Positions 31,768 through 41,130 of a stretch of 64,000 nt of DNA are shown one piece after another. Positions within the stretch are counted from its first letter, which is position 1. Each line of letters opens with the position of its first letter. The DNA comes from VAZQ01 sp963721005 (GTDB lineage Bacteria > Pseudomonadota > Alphaproteobacteria > Rhizobiales > Xanthobacteraceae), in NCBI GenBank assembly GCA_963721005.1, contig CAVRHR010000003.1, forward strand, positions 1,302,001 through 1,366,000. Reading direction: 5' to 3'. A model generated the notes under the pieces. That model was not told where the DNA came from, searched no databases, and saw only the letters and a program-made list of their open reading frames with translations. The position numbers were made by a program, and so were the translations under genes.

Positions 31768-32796
31768 CTATTCCTTGAGGAGCTTGCCCAACGCCGCGAT
31801 GACCGGCTTGGGCATGTGGACGGTGTCGCGCGTGATCGCGTCCATCTCCTCCGCCGTGCCCGGCTCGATGGTGACGTTGCGCTTCTCGCAGGCCGCCAGG
31901 AAGTCCGGATCCTTGAGCATCGCCTGGAACGCGGTGCGGAGCGCCGCGAGCCGCTCGGGCGGCACGCCCGGCGTGGTCAGGATTGAGCGGCCGATCTCGG
32001 CGGTGCCGGCGATGGCGCGCAGCACCGCGCGGCCGTCGTCGGTGAGGCCGAGCTCCGGCAGGGTCGGCACCTGTGGCAGCAGCGGATGGCGCTTGAGCGC
32101 GTTCTGATAGAGGATCACGGCGCCGTCGCCCTTGATCCATTCTGGATGGGCGGCGAGCAACCCGGGGATCCCGACCGCCGACACCAGCTCGACCTCGCCA
32201 CGCTCGGCCGCCAGCATGATCTCGTTGGTGCCTTTGTAGCCCTTCACCAGCTTGAACTTGGCGCCCGCATAGGCGTTGAGCGCCAGCGGATAGAGCACCG
32301 TGGTCGAGCCGCCGCCGCTGGTGCCGGTGATGATCTCGCGGGTGCGCGCGTCCTCGAACGACTTGATGCCGGTGCGCTTGAGCGCCACCCCGACGTCGAT
32401 ATTGGTGGTGAAGCGGCCGAGATACGGCAGCCGCGTCGGATCGGTCGGGTTCTTCTCGTCGGTCACCGCATCGACCGCCAGGGTCTGCGCGACGCTGCCG
32501 AAATAGGTACCGTCCTTGGGGGCGACGTCGGAGAGGTAGCCGACCGCCTTGAAGCTGCCGGCGCCCGGCATGTTCTGCGGGATGATGGTCGGGTTGCCGG
32601 GCAGGTGCCGCGGCAGGAACTCGGCGAACAGCCGGCCGTAGATGTCGTAGCCGCCGCCCTCGCCGTAGCCGATCAGCACATGCAGGGTCTTGCCCTTGTA
32701 GAAGTCGGCGACCGATTGCGCGCGAAGCTCGGGCGCGGACCCCAGCACGAGGGACAGCGCCAGGGCGGTCCAAAGCGTTCGTCGCGTCAAGCTCAT
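31768..32796 (-). CDS. Bug-type tripartite tricarboxylate receptor protein
   Basis: 342 residues from ATG 32794-32796, with AGGAG eleven bases upstream. The signal peptide (W-T-A-L-A-L-S-L-V-L-G-S-A-P, then R-A-Q) precedes V-A-D-F-Y-K-G-K-T-L-H-V-L-I-G-Y-G-E-G-G-G-Y-D, the entry typical of the subgroup often found near CoA transferases and dioxygenases. Later N-M-P-G-A-G-S and T-S-G-G-G-S-T-T match the ligand-binding loops of Bug proteins. It is a periplasmic receptor, probably for a carboxylate; no membrane subunit nearby. The class II aldolase gene lies 183 bases upstream on the same strand. Confidence 0.88.
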   Translation of the reverse strand: MSLTRRTLWTALALSLVLGSAPELRAQSVADFYKGKTLHVLIGYGEGGGYDIYGRLFAEFLPRHLPGNPTIIPQNMPGAGSFKAVGYLSDVAPKDGTYFGSVAQTLAVDAVTDEKNPTDPTRLPYLGRFTTNIDVGVALKRTGIKSFEDARTREIITGTSGGGSTTVLYPLALNAYAGAKFKLVKGYKGTNEIMLAAERGEVELVSAVGIPGLLAAHPEWIKGDGAVILYQNALKRHPLLPQVPTLPELGLTDDGRAVLRAIAGTAEIGRSILTTPGVPPERLAALRTAFQAMLKDPDFLAACEKRNVTIEPGTAEEMDAITRDTVHMPKPVIAALGKLLKE

Positions 32797-32979
32797 CTCG
32801 ATCTTGCTCCTCACCGTTGCGGGCTGGATCGGCGCCCGGGCGCCCGATCTCCCGCATTGTTGGGCGGCTCGTCCGATCGCGACCGGAAGGCGCCGATAAT
32901 TTTGACTATCACGGCGTTTTTCCGCCCTCAAGGACGCCGCCGCGCCGGCTACGGCCGCGACCGGCGGCATCTTGACCCA

Positions 32980-33675
32980 TCAGCGCAACCGCGCCACGCG
33001 CCGCACCATGTAGTTGAAAAGGTTAATCTGGTTCTCCGCGCGCGTAATCCGCTTCTTGGCCTTGGCCTCCTCGGGCGAGGTGACCAGCTTGGCGCCGCCG
33101 GCGGATTCGGCGACCAGCTGCATCCAGCAGGCCTTCTCCAGCACCAGCGCCAGATAGATCGCCTCCTCGAGCGTGCGGCCGGCCGTCACGATGCCGTGGT
33201 TGCGAAGCAGCAGCACCTGGTGCTGACCGAGGCAGCGCGCCACCGCCTTGCCGAGCTCCTGGGTGACGATCAGGTCGGTGGTCTCCGAGAACACCGGCAG
33301 GCCGTCGGAGAAGGCGGCGCCCGGATGGCCCACCGGCTGCAGCGGCTTGCCGAGCGAGGAGAAGATCACCGAATGGGGCGCGTGGGTGTGCACCACCGAC
33401 AGGATCTCGGGGCGCACCCGCATGATCTCGGTATGGATGTAGACCTCATTGTGGCGCGCGTGGGTGCCCGCCACCTTCTCGCCCTCGATATCGATGGTGA
33501 CGATGTTGTCGGGCGTCATCTCCTCGAGCCCCATGCCGCCGGCCTTCATCAGGATGCGGCCCGGGTTCTCCGGCTGGCGCAGCGTCACATGCCCCATGCA
33601 ATAATCGCCCTGCCCCTCGATCTCGAGAATGCGGCCCGCGTCCGCCAGCTTCTCCCGCAACGCCATGTCGTCCAT
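32980..33675 (-). CDS. Class II aldolase/adducin family protein
   Basis: 231 residues from ATG 33673-33675, preceded by AAGGA; ATG 33696 is an alternative. The metal-binding pair is intact in V-V-H-T-H-A-P-H near 95-102, and the third ligand in L-L-R-N-H-G-I-V near 158; G-H-V-T-L-R near 28 contributes to substrate phosphate or carboxylate binding. Members cleave or epimerise sugar phosphates or decarboxylate acids using Zn. It precedes a Bug receptor gene on the same strand, so it may act on the carboxylate imported through that receptor. Compare the degenerate paralogue at 25820. Confidence 0.9.
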   Translation of the reverse strand: MDDMALREKLADAGRILEIEGQGDYCMGHVTLRQPENPGRILMKAGGMGLEEMTPDNIVTIDIEGEKVAGTHARHNEVYIHTEIMRVRPEILSVVHTHAPHSVIFSSLGKPLQPVGHPGAAFSDGLPVFSETTDLIVTQELGKAVARCLGQHQVLLLRNHGIVTAGRTLEEAIYLALVLEKACWMQLVAESAGGAKLVTSPEEAKAKKRITRAENQINLFNYMVRRVARLR

Positions 33676-33973
33676 ATCGATCGTCCTTCCCGTCATCGTC
33701 TCGAATTGCGTGGGCAAGCTGATGCCGTTTTTGCCGGCAAAGAGCAACCTCGCTCGGCCCGCGCTTCAACGCCGCGGCAGCGGCCGGCGGGCCGGGTTTG
33801 CACGCATCCCCCTTGTGGCACGGCGGGTACCGGCGTAACCGCCCGGGCGGCAAGCCTCCCGACCGCACCGACACCCGTCGCGGTCGTGCAACCACGTCAT
33901 GATTCTGTTATTTACCGCCTGCTAAAGCCAAAAGCCGGGGCCGCCCGCCCGCTCCTCGCACAGGGAAAATCCG

Positions 33974-34675
33974 ATGCGCAAATTCATTACCGTCCTCGCC
34001 TTCATGGCATTGACCGCCCTTTCGCCCGTGCTGCTGCACGCCGAGGATGCAAAGCCGTATTCGGACAACAAAGAGATCAATCTGCTTTTGCTGTTGCCGC
34101 CGCCGCCGGCGAACGACTCCGCGCAGATGAAGGCCGAGCTCGGCGAGATCCTGACCATCCAGGTGACCCGCACCACGGCGATGGAGGAGCGCGCCATCGC
34201 GGACGCCAGCGAGAACATCTGGCGCTTTGCCGATGTGGTCGACAGCCCCAATTTCAATGCCGCGGCGCTGCCCAAGCTCGCCGCCTTCTTCGACCGCGTG
34301 ATCGAGACCGAAGGCGCCGTGGTCGATCCCGCCAAGGACGTGTGGAAGCGGCCGCGCCCGCACCTTTATTCTGACCTGGTCAAGCCGGTGGTGCCGCTCT
34401 CGAAGTCCGGCTCCTATCCGTCCGGCCACTCGACGGTCGGCACCCTGATGGGCATCGAGCTTTCCAACATGCTGCCCGAGAAGCGCGCACCGATCATGGC
34501 GCGGGCCTGGGAGTTCGGCCGCAACCGGGTGGTGGGCGGCATCCACTATCCCTCCGACATCGAGATGGGCCGCATCTCAGGCATGGTGATCGCGCAGACC
34601 ATCTCGACCCATCCGGACTTCAAGCAGGAGTTCGAGGCCGCCAAGGTCGAGCTGCGAGCGGCGCTCGGCATGTAG
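33974..34675 (+). CDS. PAP2-family class A nonspecific acid phosphatase
   Basis: 233 residues from ATG 33974. Signal peptide at residues 1-23 (F-I-T-V-L-A-F-M-A-L-T-A-L, cut after L-H-A). The three parts of the vanadium-haloperoxidase-like phosphatase motif are complete: K-R-P-R-P near 125-129, S-Y-P-S-G-H-S-T near 147-154 and G-R-N-R-V-V-G-G-I-H-Y-P-S-D near 177-190. The histidines of the second and third motifs form the phosphohistidine and general acid. The enzyme would release phosphate from organic phosphates in the periplasm. Isolated gene, phosphate regulation not evident. Confidence 0.93.
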   Translation: MRKFITVLAFMALTALSPVLLHAEDAKPYSDNKEINLLLLLPPPPANDSAQMKAELGEILTIQVTRTTAMEERAIADASENIWRFADVVDSPNFNAAALPKLAAFFDRVIETEGAVVDPAKDVWKRPRPHLYSDLVKPVVPLSKSGSYPSGHSTVGTLMGIELSNMLPEKRAPIMARAWEFGRNRVVGGIHYPSDIEMGRISGMVIAQTISTHPDFKQEFEAAKVELRAALGM

Positions 34676-34703
34676 CTTGGCAAGCGCGGGTAAGTTCCCA
34701 CTT

Positions 34704-34770
34704 GTCACGGGCTTGACCCTGGACCTTTCCAGACTTTGAGTTTGGAGCGGTCCCGGCTCAAGGCCGGGAC
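34704..34770. repeat. Dispersed hairpin repeat between acid phosphatase and DHA2 genes
   Basis: Contains TCCCGGCTCAAGGCCGGGA as a compact hairpin and starts GTCACGGGCTTGACCC. Lies between convergent genes; could terminate both transcripts. Similar in style to the terminator-repeat at 39060. Confidence 0.45.
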
Positions 34771-34802
34771 AGGGGTGTCCGCTGGTGGCCAACAAACCAG
34801 CC

Positions 34803-36239
34803 TCAAGACGCCGATCTTCCCCGGTGGCCGCTGGCCTCGGCGCCGGCGTCGGGGGCGAGCGGCAGGCAGAAGGCGAGGCAGGACAGCACCAGCACGGTGG
34901 CGCCCACAAACGCCACCTGGAAGTCGACGAGGCCGAGCGCGCTGGCGCCGCGCCAGGCCAGCGACAGATGCAGCAGCACCGCCACGATGGCAACCCCGAA
35001 GCCGCGGCTGAGCTGCTGGGCCATGCTGGCGATGCTGGTGGCGGTGCTCATCTGCGGATTGGAGATGTCCGCATAGGCGATCGCCTGGGTGGCGGTGAAC
35101 TGCAGCGACTGGAAGAAGCCGCCGACCAGGAGCAGCACGAAGATGAGCGGAACCGGGGTCGCGCCGGTGAAGAAGGCGCACATGGCGATCGACGCCGCGC
35201 TGATGAAGCCGTTGACGATCATGACCTTGCGGAAGCCGAAGCGCTTGAGGATCGGCCGCGCCGTCGCCTTCATGGACATGGCCCCGACCGCGGTCGCGAA
35301 GGTGAGCACGCCCGAGGCGAACGCCGTCATGCCGAACACCACCTGCAAGAGGAGCGGCAGCAGGAACACCAGGCTGCCGGCGCCGGCGCGGAACAGCGAG
35401 CCGCCCCCGATGCTGGCCCGGAAGGTCGGAATGCGGAAGATCGACAGATTGAGCAGCGGATGCACATAGCGCCGCAGATGGCACAGCGCGAAGGCGCCGG
35501 CCAGAAAGCCGACCGCCAGCAGGCCGACCGCCACCCCCGCATTGTTGAGCCCGCGCCCGATCGCCTCGATGCCGTAGAGGAGGCAGGAAAGCGCCAGCCC
35601 GGTGAGCACGAAGCCGACCCAGTCCAGCGGGCGCGGCGCGTCCTCCTTGGGATTGTCGAAATAGAGGCTCACCAGCACGATGCCGAGGATGCCGAGCGGC
35701 ACGTTCACCAGGAAGATCCAGCGCCACGAGAAATAGGTGGTGATGAAGCCGCCGATCGGAGGGCCGAGCACCGGGCCGAGCTGCGCCGGCACCTGCAGAT
35801 AGGCCATGGTGCGTACCAGCTGCGAGCGCTCGACGCTGCGGAACAAGACGAGGCGCCCGACCGGCACCATCATGGCGCCGCCGAGCCCCTGCAGCACCCG
35901 TGCGGCGGTCAGCTCGATCGCATTGCCGCTGAGGCCGCACAGCACCGAGCCCAGGGTGAACAGCGCGATCGCGGCCCGGAACACCGTGCGCCCGCCGAAC
36001 CGGTCCGCCGCCCAGCCGCTGACCGGGATGAAGACCGCCACGCTGAGCAGATAGGCGGTGACCGCCACGCTGAGCGTCACCGGATCGGAATTGAGCGAGA
36101 CCGCCATCTGGGGCAGCGCCGTGGTGATCACGGTGGCGTCGATCTGCTGCATGATGATCGCCGACGCGACGATCATGGCGACGACTTTCGGCTTGGTGGC
36201 TGGGGACATAGCCGGCGATGTGAACGATTTCGTCAACAT
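34803..36239 (-). CDS. DHA2-family MFS multidrug exporter (EmrB-like)
   Basis: 478 residues from ATG 36237-36239; no clear ribosome binding site, and ATG 36207-36209 is another candidate. About fourteen hydrophobic segments, D-A-T-V-I-T-T-A-L-P near the first helix (typical of DHA2, D-x-T-I-V-N-V-A-L-P), loop motif D-R-F-G-G-R near 80 and G-P-x-I-G-G motif C near 155. Proton-driven export of drugs or hydrophobic metabolites across the inner membrane. No EmrA-type adaptor gene adjoins. Confidence 0.9.
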   Translation of the reverse strand: MLTKSFTSPAMSPATKPKVVAMIVASAIIMQQIDATVITTALPQMAVSLNSDPVTLSVAVTAYLLSVAVFIPVSGWAADRFGGRTVFRAAIALFTLGSVLCGLSGNAIELTAARVLQGLGGAMMVPVGRLVLFRSVERSQLVRTMAYLQVPAQLGPVLGPPIGGFITTYFSWRWIFLVNVPLGILGIVLVSLYFDNPKEDAPRPLDWVGFVLTGLALSCLLYGIEAIGRGLNNAGVAVGLLAVGFLAGAFALCHLRRYVHPLLNLSIFRIPTFRASIGGGSLFRAGAGSLVFLLPLLLQVVFGMTAFASGVLTFATAVGAMSMKATARPILKRFGFRKVMIVNGFISAASIAMCAFFTGATPVPLIFVLLLVGGFFQSLQFTATQAIAYADISNPQMSTATSIASMAQQLSRGFGVAIVAVLLHLSLAWRGASALGLVDFQVAFVGATVLVLSCLAFCLPLAPDAGAEASGHRGRSAS

Positions 36240-36550
36240 ATTCAATTAAACACTTGAAGCATGATTCCGGCGGAGCCGCCGGGGGCCGAATTATGCGGCA
36301 TAATGCGGGATCGATGGCAGGGCCGGTGCGCGCGCAACGCACCAAAAAGGACCCATCGGCCCGGTTTCGCCATTTTGGCGAGATTTTCAGCTTGTTTCCG
36401 GAGGCACGGATAGTTTAAATCGAACCGACCCGACTGCGTCACAATGGCCGGATCGGGGGTCTTCATTTCGTAGAAGCGTCGACGGTTGATTTCGGGCCCC
36501 ATTTCCGGCGCCCGGGCCGGCAATAACGATCACACATGAGGAGGAATGCG
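36240..36550. other. Intergenic region between DHA2 exporter and propeller gene
   Basis: 311 bases between divergent genes. It holds a perfect 7-base hairpin CCGGCGG-AG-CCGCCGG at 36267-36282 and the 15-base palindrome at 36290. No protein-like reading frame is convincing. Promoters for both flanking genes presumably lie here but no consensus stands out. Confidence 0.5.
36290..36304. promoter_or_regulatory. Perfect palindrome ATTATGCGGCATAAT
   Basis: Seven-base arms around a single G, about 50 bases upstream of the DHA2 exporter start. An operator for a dimeric regulator is plausible, but no regulator gene is adjacent. Confidence 0.4.
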
Positions 36551-37639
36551 ATGACTTTTCCAATCAGGACTCTGCTCCTGGCAACCGTGGCTGCGCTGTC
36601 GGCCACCGCGGTCGCCCAGGCGGTCGAGCTCAAGGAGGTCGGGAAGATTCCGATCAAGCTCGACGCTCCCCTGCAAGGCTTCGACATCGGCTGGTTCGAC
36701 GCCAAAACCGACCGCTACATCCTGGCCAGCCGCGGCAGCTTCGACCCCAAGGACAAATCGAATCCGGGCAACAATGCCTTGCTGATCATCGATGCGGCCA
36801 ATGACAAATTCCTCGCCGCCGCGACCGGCATCAGCCTCGCGCGCGGTGCCGTCATCGTCAACGACGGAGCCGAGGCCTATGTGGGCGACGGCGACAACTC
36901 CATCAAGGTGGTCGACATGAAGGCCGGCAAGGTCGTCGCCAGCATTCCGACCGAGGCCAACAAGGGCGGCGCCGACGAGCTCGGCTATTCGCCCAAGGAC
37001 AACGTGGTTGCCATGGCGCTGCCGGACAACGAGCCGCCCACCCTCATCCTGATCTCGACCAAGGACCGCAAGATCTTCGCCAAGGTCGCGGTCCCGAATG
37101 CCTCCGACGGCTTCGAGCAGACGATCTATTCCGAGGTGGACGGCATGTTCCACACCGTCATCCCGGAGCTCGGCGGCGATCCCAACAAGGGCGGCATGAT
37201 CACGGTCGACCCCAAGACCGGCAAGCAGGTGGGCGAGATCGCGCCGATCGACAATTGCAAGCCGCACGGCAACTTCCCGGGCGTCGGCAGCGAGCTGATC
37301 ATCGGCTGCAACTACGGGCAGACCAAGGACAAGCGCCCGCCGGTGCAGATGACCTTCGACGTGAAGACCGGCAAGGTGACGGAGACCATTCCGGGCATCG
37401 GCGGCACCGACATGTCGGGCGCCGATCCGGGCCTCGGGCTCTACTACACCGCCTCGGCCGGCAACGGCGAAGGCTCGGCGCTCGGCGTGATCGACGCCAA
37501 GACCCACAAGCTGATCCAGAAAATCCCGACCGCCGGCCGCGCCCATTCGGTGGCGGTGAACACCAAGACCCACCACGTCTATGTGCCGGAAAGCGCGCAA
37601 GGCGGCTGCGGCTGCATCAGGGTTTTCGCCCCGATGTAA
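36551..37639 (+). CDS. Secreted beta-propeller (YVTN-like) protein
   Basis: 362 residues from ATG 36551, with AGGAGG seven bases upstream. Signal peptide at about 1-24 (L-L-L-A-T-V-A-A-L-S-A-T-A-V-A-Q-A). The mature chain is a series of blade-like repeats with Y-V-G-D-G-D-N-S-I-K-V-V-D, L-G-Y-S-P-K-D and A-H-S-V-A-V-N-T-K-T-H-H-V-Y-V-P, the pattern of YVTN/lactonase-type propellers. A cysteine pair G-C-G-C lies close to the C-terminus. Periplasmic binding or hydrolytic role unknown. It is followed by a strong stem-loop and then another propeller gene. Confidence 0.82.
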   Translation: MTFPIRTLLLATVAALSATAVAQAVELKEVGKIPIKLDAPLQGFDIGWFDAKTDRYILASRGSFDPKDKSNPGNNALLIIDAANDKFLAAATGISLARGAVIVNDGAEAYVGDGDNSIKVVDMKAGKVVASIPTEANKGGADELGYSPKDNVVAMALPDNEPPTLILISTKDRKIFAKVAVPNASDGFEQTIYSEVDGMFHTVIPELGGDPNKGGMITVDPKTGKQVGEIAPIDNCKPHGNFPGVGSELIIGCNYGQTKDKRPPVQMTFDVKTGKVTETIPGIGGTDMSGADPGLGLYYTASAGNGEGSALGVIDAKTHKLIQKIPTAGRAHSVAVNTKTHHVYVPESAQGGCGCIRVFAPM

Positions 37640-37670
37640 TCGGGTTGCGCAATGTCGCTTCCAAGAATCC

Positions 37671-37710
37671 GGGCGGGTGGGGCGAAGGTCCCACCCGCCC
37701 TTGCTGTTCC
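37671..37710 (+). terminator. Stem-loop terminator after the propeller gene
   Basis: GGGCGGGTGGG (37671-37681) and CCCACCCGCCC (37690-37700) pair perfectly over eleven bases around GCGAAGGT. The tail TTGCTGTTCC is only moderately T-rich. It lies 32 bases after the stop codon. Confidence 0.7.
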
Positions 37711-37912
37711 TGGCGGCGCGCAATTTCCGGTTGATGTCACATCCGGTTGATGCAAGGCTGCCACTATGCCGGGATCGAAGCGGCCGATCCTGGATGACGT
37801 CGCGCCCGGCCGGCGCTTGCAGCGCGACGAGACCCCAAAGCCCGCAATTCCGACAACACGTGACGTCAACACGTGAATTGCGCCGACAACGCGTGAACCC
37901 GGGGAGGTAGCC

Positions 37913-39038
37913 ATGCAACGCGAGAACTCTTTATCGAGCCGTCCTGATCGCATCCGTCATCGTCGCAGGCGCGGTCGCGCCGGCGGCCGCGCAGACGCCC
38001 GCCGCGCAGGCGCCAGCCGCGCGCAGCTTGCCGATGTTCGAGGTCGATCCCGCCTGGCCGAAAATACCGGCCAAGTGGAAGGTCGGGGATGCGTCCAGCT
38101 TCGCGGTCGACGCGCAGGACAATATCTGGCTGCTGCACCGTCCGCGCACCCTCAAGCCCGATCAGGCCGCGATGGCAGCGCCGCCCATCTTGGTGTTCGA
38201 TCCGGCCGGCAACAACATCAAGGCCTGGGGCGGCAACGGTAGCGGTTTCGAATGGCCCGAGCGCGAGCACGGCATCCATATCGACTACAAGGGCTTCGTG
38301 TGGATCGGCGGCAATAGCTGTCCGACCAACGGGCTCGCGGGCTTGAAGCCGGTCGCCGACGATCAGTTGCTCAAGTTCACGCAGGACGGCAAGTTCGTCA
38401 TGCAGATCGGGCACAGCAACCAGAGCAAGGGCAATGCCGATACGGCCAACCTGCACCGGCCGGCGGACGTCTGGGTGCATCAGCAGTCCAACGAGCTCTA
38501 CGTCGCCGACGGTTACGGCAATCACCGGGTCATCGTGTTCGATGCCGATACCGGCGCGTTCAAGCGCATGTGGGGCGCCTTCGGCAACAAGCCGATGGAC
38601 GACGACCATTGCGAGATCGTGAGCCCCAAGAGCTTCCCGGACGCCCAGGGCCCCGCCAACTTGAGCGTGGTGCATTCCATCCGGGTGGCCAATGCCGATG
38701 GTACTGTCTACGTGGCGGACCGCGAGAACCGGCGGGTGCAGATGTTCCTGCCCGATGGCACCTTCGTGAAGCAGTTGATCCGAACCGGCACGCCGTTCGC
38801 GCGCAATCTGGCGTTCTCGCCCGACCGCGATCAGCAGTTCCTCTATGTCGGCGGCGACAAGGGCATCGTGGTGGTGGACCGCAAGACGCTTGAGGTGGTC
38901 GGCAACATCCAGCCCCCCGGCATGATCGGGGCCGGCCATCACATCCAGACCGATTCGAAGGGCAATATCTATATCGCCCAGACCACCAGCGGCATGCAGA
39001 AGCTGGTGTTCAAGGGCATGACCACGGCCAGCCGCTAG
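37913..39038 (+). pseudogene. NHL-repeat beta-propeller protein with signal peptide out of frame
   Basis: ATG 37913 has an excellent GGGGAGG site but is one frame off the body. The body frame encodes a perfect signal peptide (R-A-V-L-I-A-S-V-I-V-A-G-A-V-A-P-A-A-A-Q) from 37935 onwards yet has no start codon before it; its stop is at 37908-37910. An extra base between 37913 and 37935 explains both facts. As it stands translation can only begin at ATG 38028, giving 336 residues without export signal. The body has NHL features: N-E-L-Y-V-A-D-G-Y-G-N-H-R-V near 155 and G-T-V-Y-V-A-D-R-E-N-R-R-V near 225. Peptidylglycine-lyase-like or binding propeller; function unknown. Confidence 0.78.
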
Positions 39039-39059
39039 CTAGCTGCTCCCGCATGCGTC

Positions 39060-39093
39060 ACCCGCGGGCTTGACCCGCGGGTCCATCTTTTTT
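39060..39093 (+). terminator. Stem-loop terminator after the NHL gene
   Basis: ACCCGCGGG (39060-39068) and CCCGCGGGT (39074-39082) pair over nine bases around CTTGA, followed by CCATCTTTTTT. This is a convincing intrinsic terminator, 21 bases after the stop, and also forms part of a dispersed repeat. Confidence 0.8.
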
Positions 39094-39137
39094 GCAAGAT
39101 GGATTGCTTTTTCGCGAGATGGATTGCCGGGTCGTTA

Positions 39138-39179
39138 GGGCGTTTACGCCCGTCTTCGCGGGCTATGCCCGGCAATGAC
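39138..39179. repeat. Dispersed palindromic repeat, family A, reverse orientation
   Basis: GGGCGTTTACGCCCGTCTTC to GCCCGGCAATGAC is the reverse complement of the unit starting at 1303, with two or three differences. It lies just before the convergent DUF1194 gene end. Confidence 0.75.
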
Positions 39180-39200
39180 TCCGAATTCAATTGCCACCGC

Positions 39201-39944
39201 TCAACGCGCCGCGACGGTGCGCTTCGGGGGCGGGCCGCCGGCGATTTCGGCGATCAGCTTCTTCACCATGGAGCGGCCAAACGAGCTGAAATCCTCCGCC
39301 ACCATCACGAACGAGCCGGGACCGCCGATGACGTTGTCGCGGTAGTACTTCTCGAGCCCGCCGGGCGGATTGGTGTGCTCGGGAATGCGGGAATATTGCA
39401 GATCGGTCAGGATAGCGATGCCGTTGACCACGATGCCCCTGGCGACGGCTTGGTCGCGGGCCGCCTGCACGTCGCGCCCCGCGTTGTTGGTCCCGTCGCC
39501 CGACACGTCGATCGCGCGGCGCTCGGCCTCATACGGCGCCCGGGCGATCTGGGCGGCCGCGAAGCTGATGCCGCCGCCGATCGAGGTGCGGTCGTTGAAG
39601 GAGCGTGGAGCCTCGTTGATCAGGTCGCCGAACCGGCGCGCGGAATTGGCGCCGTCGATGATGCTCCAATCGATCACCTGCTTCTGCTCGCCGGCACCGG
39701 ACCAATCGATGAAGCAGATGGCGATCTTCTGGTGAGCGCCGGACTTGATGGCGTCGAGCACCTGCGGATTGGTGATGGCGGCCGCATAACCCTCGCGCTG
39801 CAGCAGGAATTTCGGGTGCTCCATGCTGCGCGACACGTCCATGGCGAGCGCGAGCAGCAGGTCGACCTGCTCGGCGGCGCGCGCTTGGGTGATTTGACTT
39901 GCGGCCAGCGCGGCAAGCGCCAGCAGGCTTCGACCGATCCGCAT
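39201..39944 (-). CDS. DUF1194 family secreted von Willebrand factor A-like protein
   Basis: 247 residues from ATG 39942-39944 with GGGAG upstream. Signal peptide at about 1-23 (L-L-A-L-A-A-L-A-A-S-Q then A-R-A). The mature domain starts V-D-L-L-L-A-L-A-M-D-V-S-R-S-M, a MIDAS-like D-x-S-x-S sequence of VWA domains, and contains A-I-D-V-S-G-D-G-T-N-N near 140, the DUF1194 signature. A periplasmic metal-dependent binding protein is likely; partner unknown. It follows the Bug receptor gene on the same strand after 139 bases. Confidence 0.88.
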   Translation of the reverse strand: MRIGRSLLALAALAASQITQARAAEQVDLLLALAMDVSRSMEHPKFLLQREGYAAAITNPQVLDAIKSGAHQKIAICFIDWSGAGEQKQVIDWSIIDGANSARRFGDLINEAPRSFNDRTSIGGGISFAAAQIARAPYEAERRAIDVSGDGTNNAGRDVQAARDQAVARGIVVNGIAILTDLQYSRIPEHTNPPGGLEKYYRDNVIGGPGSFVMVAEDFSSFGRSMVKKLIAEIAGGPPPKRTVAAR

Positions 39945-40083
39945 CACGTCTGCGCTCCCGACCAGATCGCCGCGGCGGCCCCGAAACCAGGATGGCGCGA
40001 CGAAAGCAGCATTGCGACCAAGCCTAGCCCAATCCTCCCATCACGGCCAGCACCGCGCCAGACGTTCGCAGCGCCGCCCCCAG

Positions 40084-41130
40084 TCACTCCCCGGTGATGT
40101 TCGCCGCCTTGATGGGACCGGCCCATTTGGCGATCTCGCTCTCGACGAACTTCTGCAGATATTCCGCCGACCGGCGCGCGGGCGCCATCACGGTGGCGCC
40201 GATCTCCTTGAGCCGCGCCTGCACGGACGGCGTCTCCATGGTGGCGAGCGTGACGTCGTGAAGCTTGCCGACGATGGCGGCGGGGGCGCCCTTGGGCAGA
40301 AAGAAGGCGTACCAGATCGAAGCCTCGAAATCGGTCAGGCCCTGCTCGTAGGCCGAGGCGAGCTCCGGCAGGATCGGCGAGCGCTCGCGGGTGAGGATGG
40401 CGATCGCCTTGATGGTGCCGGCCTCGATCTGCGGCAGCGCCACCGTGGTATTGGGGCATTGGTAATCGATCCGCCCGGCGATCAGATCCTGCATGGTGGG
40501 GGCGGCGCCGCGATAGGGAACGTGCGTGACCTCGATGCCGGCGACCGCGTTGAGCAGCGAGCACGCCAGATGGGTCGGGGAGCCGGTTCCAGCGGAGCCA
40601 TATTGCATGGCGGCTTGGTGCGCCTTGGCATAGGCGATGAACTCCCGCAGGTTGCCGGCGGGCAGATCCTTGCGCGCCACCAGCACCTGCGGCGTCTCGG
40701 CGATCAGCGCGACCGGCGCGAAGTCGGTCGCCGCGTTGTAGAGCGGCTTCTTGTAGAGCGTTTGATTGTAGGCATGGGTGCCGACGCTGCCGAGCGCGAG
40801 CGTGTAGCCGTCCGGCGCCGCACGCGCCACCCGGTTGGTCCCGGTCATGCCGCCGGCGCCGGTCACATCCTCGACGATCACCTGCTGGCGCAGGAGCTCG
40901 GAGAGACGCTGCGCCAGGATGCGCCCCATGACGTCGGCGCCGCCGCCGGCCGCGAACGGCACCACCAAGGTCATCGGCCTCAGTGGCCAGTCCTGCGCGG
41001 CGGCCGGCGTGCGCGCGCCCGAGAGCGCCACCATGAGCGCGGCGAGAAACCCAATCGCCGCACCTTTCCGGCGTGGCCGGGACGGCACGCAGCGAATCAG
41101 CAATACGAAGCCGAAAGGTTTCGCGATCAT
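40084..41130 (-). CDS. Bug-type tripartite tricarboxylate receptor protein
   Basis: 348 residues from ATG 41128-41130; GTG 41139 would add three. An unusually long basic N-region precedes the hydrophobic A-A-I-G-F-L-A-A-L-M-V-A-L-S-G and cleavage region A-A-A-Q-D. The mature protein has the full Bug pattern: L-V-V-P-F-A-A-G-G-G-A-D, A-A-P-D-G-Y-T-L, G-S-A-G-T-G-S-P-T-H and H-V-P-Y-R-G-A-A-P. It closely resembles the partial receptor at 63540, so the two are recent paralogues or share a ligand class. Orphan periplasmic receptor. Confidence 0.9.
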   Translation of the reverse strand: MIAKPFGFVLLIRCVPSRPRRKGAAIGFLAALMVALSGARTPAAAQDWPLRPMTLVVPFAAGGGADVMGRILAQRLSELLRQQVIVEDVTGAGGMTGTNRVARAAPDGYTLALGSVGTHAYNQTLYKKPLYNAATDFAPVALIAETPQVLVARKDLPAGNLREFIAYAKAHQAAMQYGSAGTGSPTHLACSLLNAVAGIEVTHVPYRGAAPTMQDLIAGRIDYQCPNTTVALPQIEAGTIKAIAILTRERSPILPELASAYEQGLTDFEASIWYAFFLPKGAPAAIVGKLHDVTLATMETPSVQARLKEIGATVMAPARRSAEYLQKFVESEIAKWAGPIKAANITGE

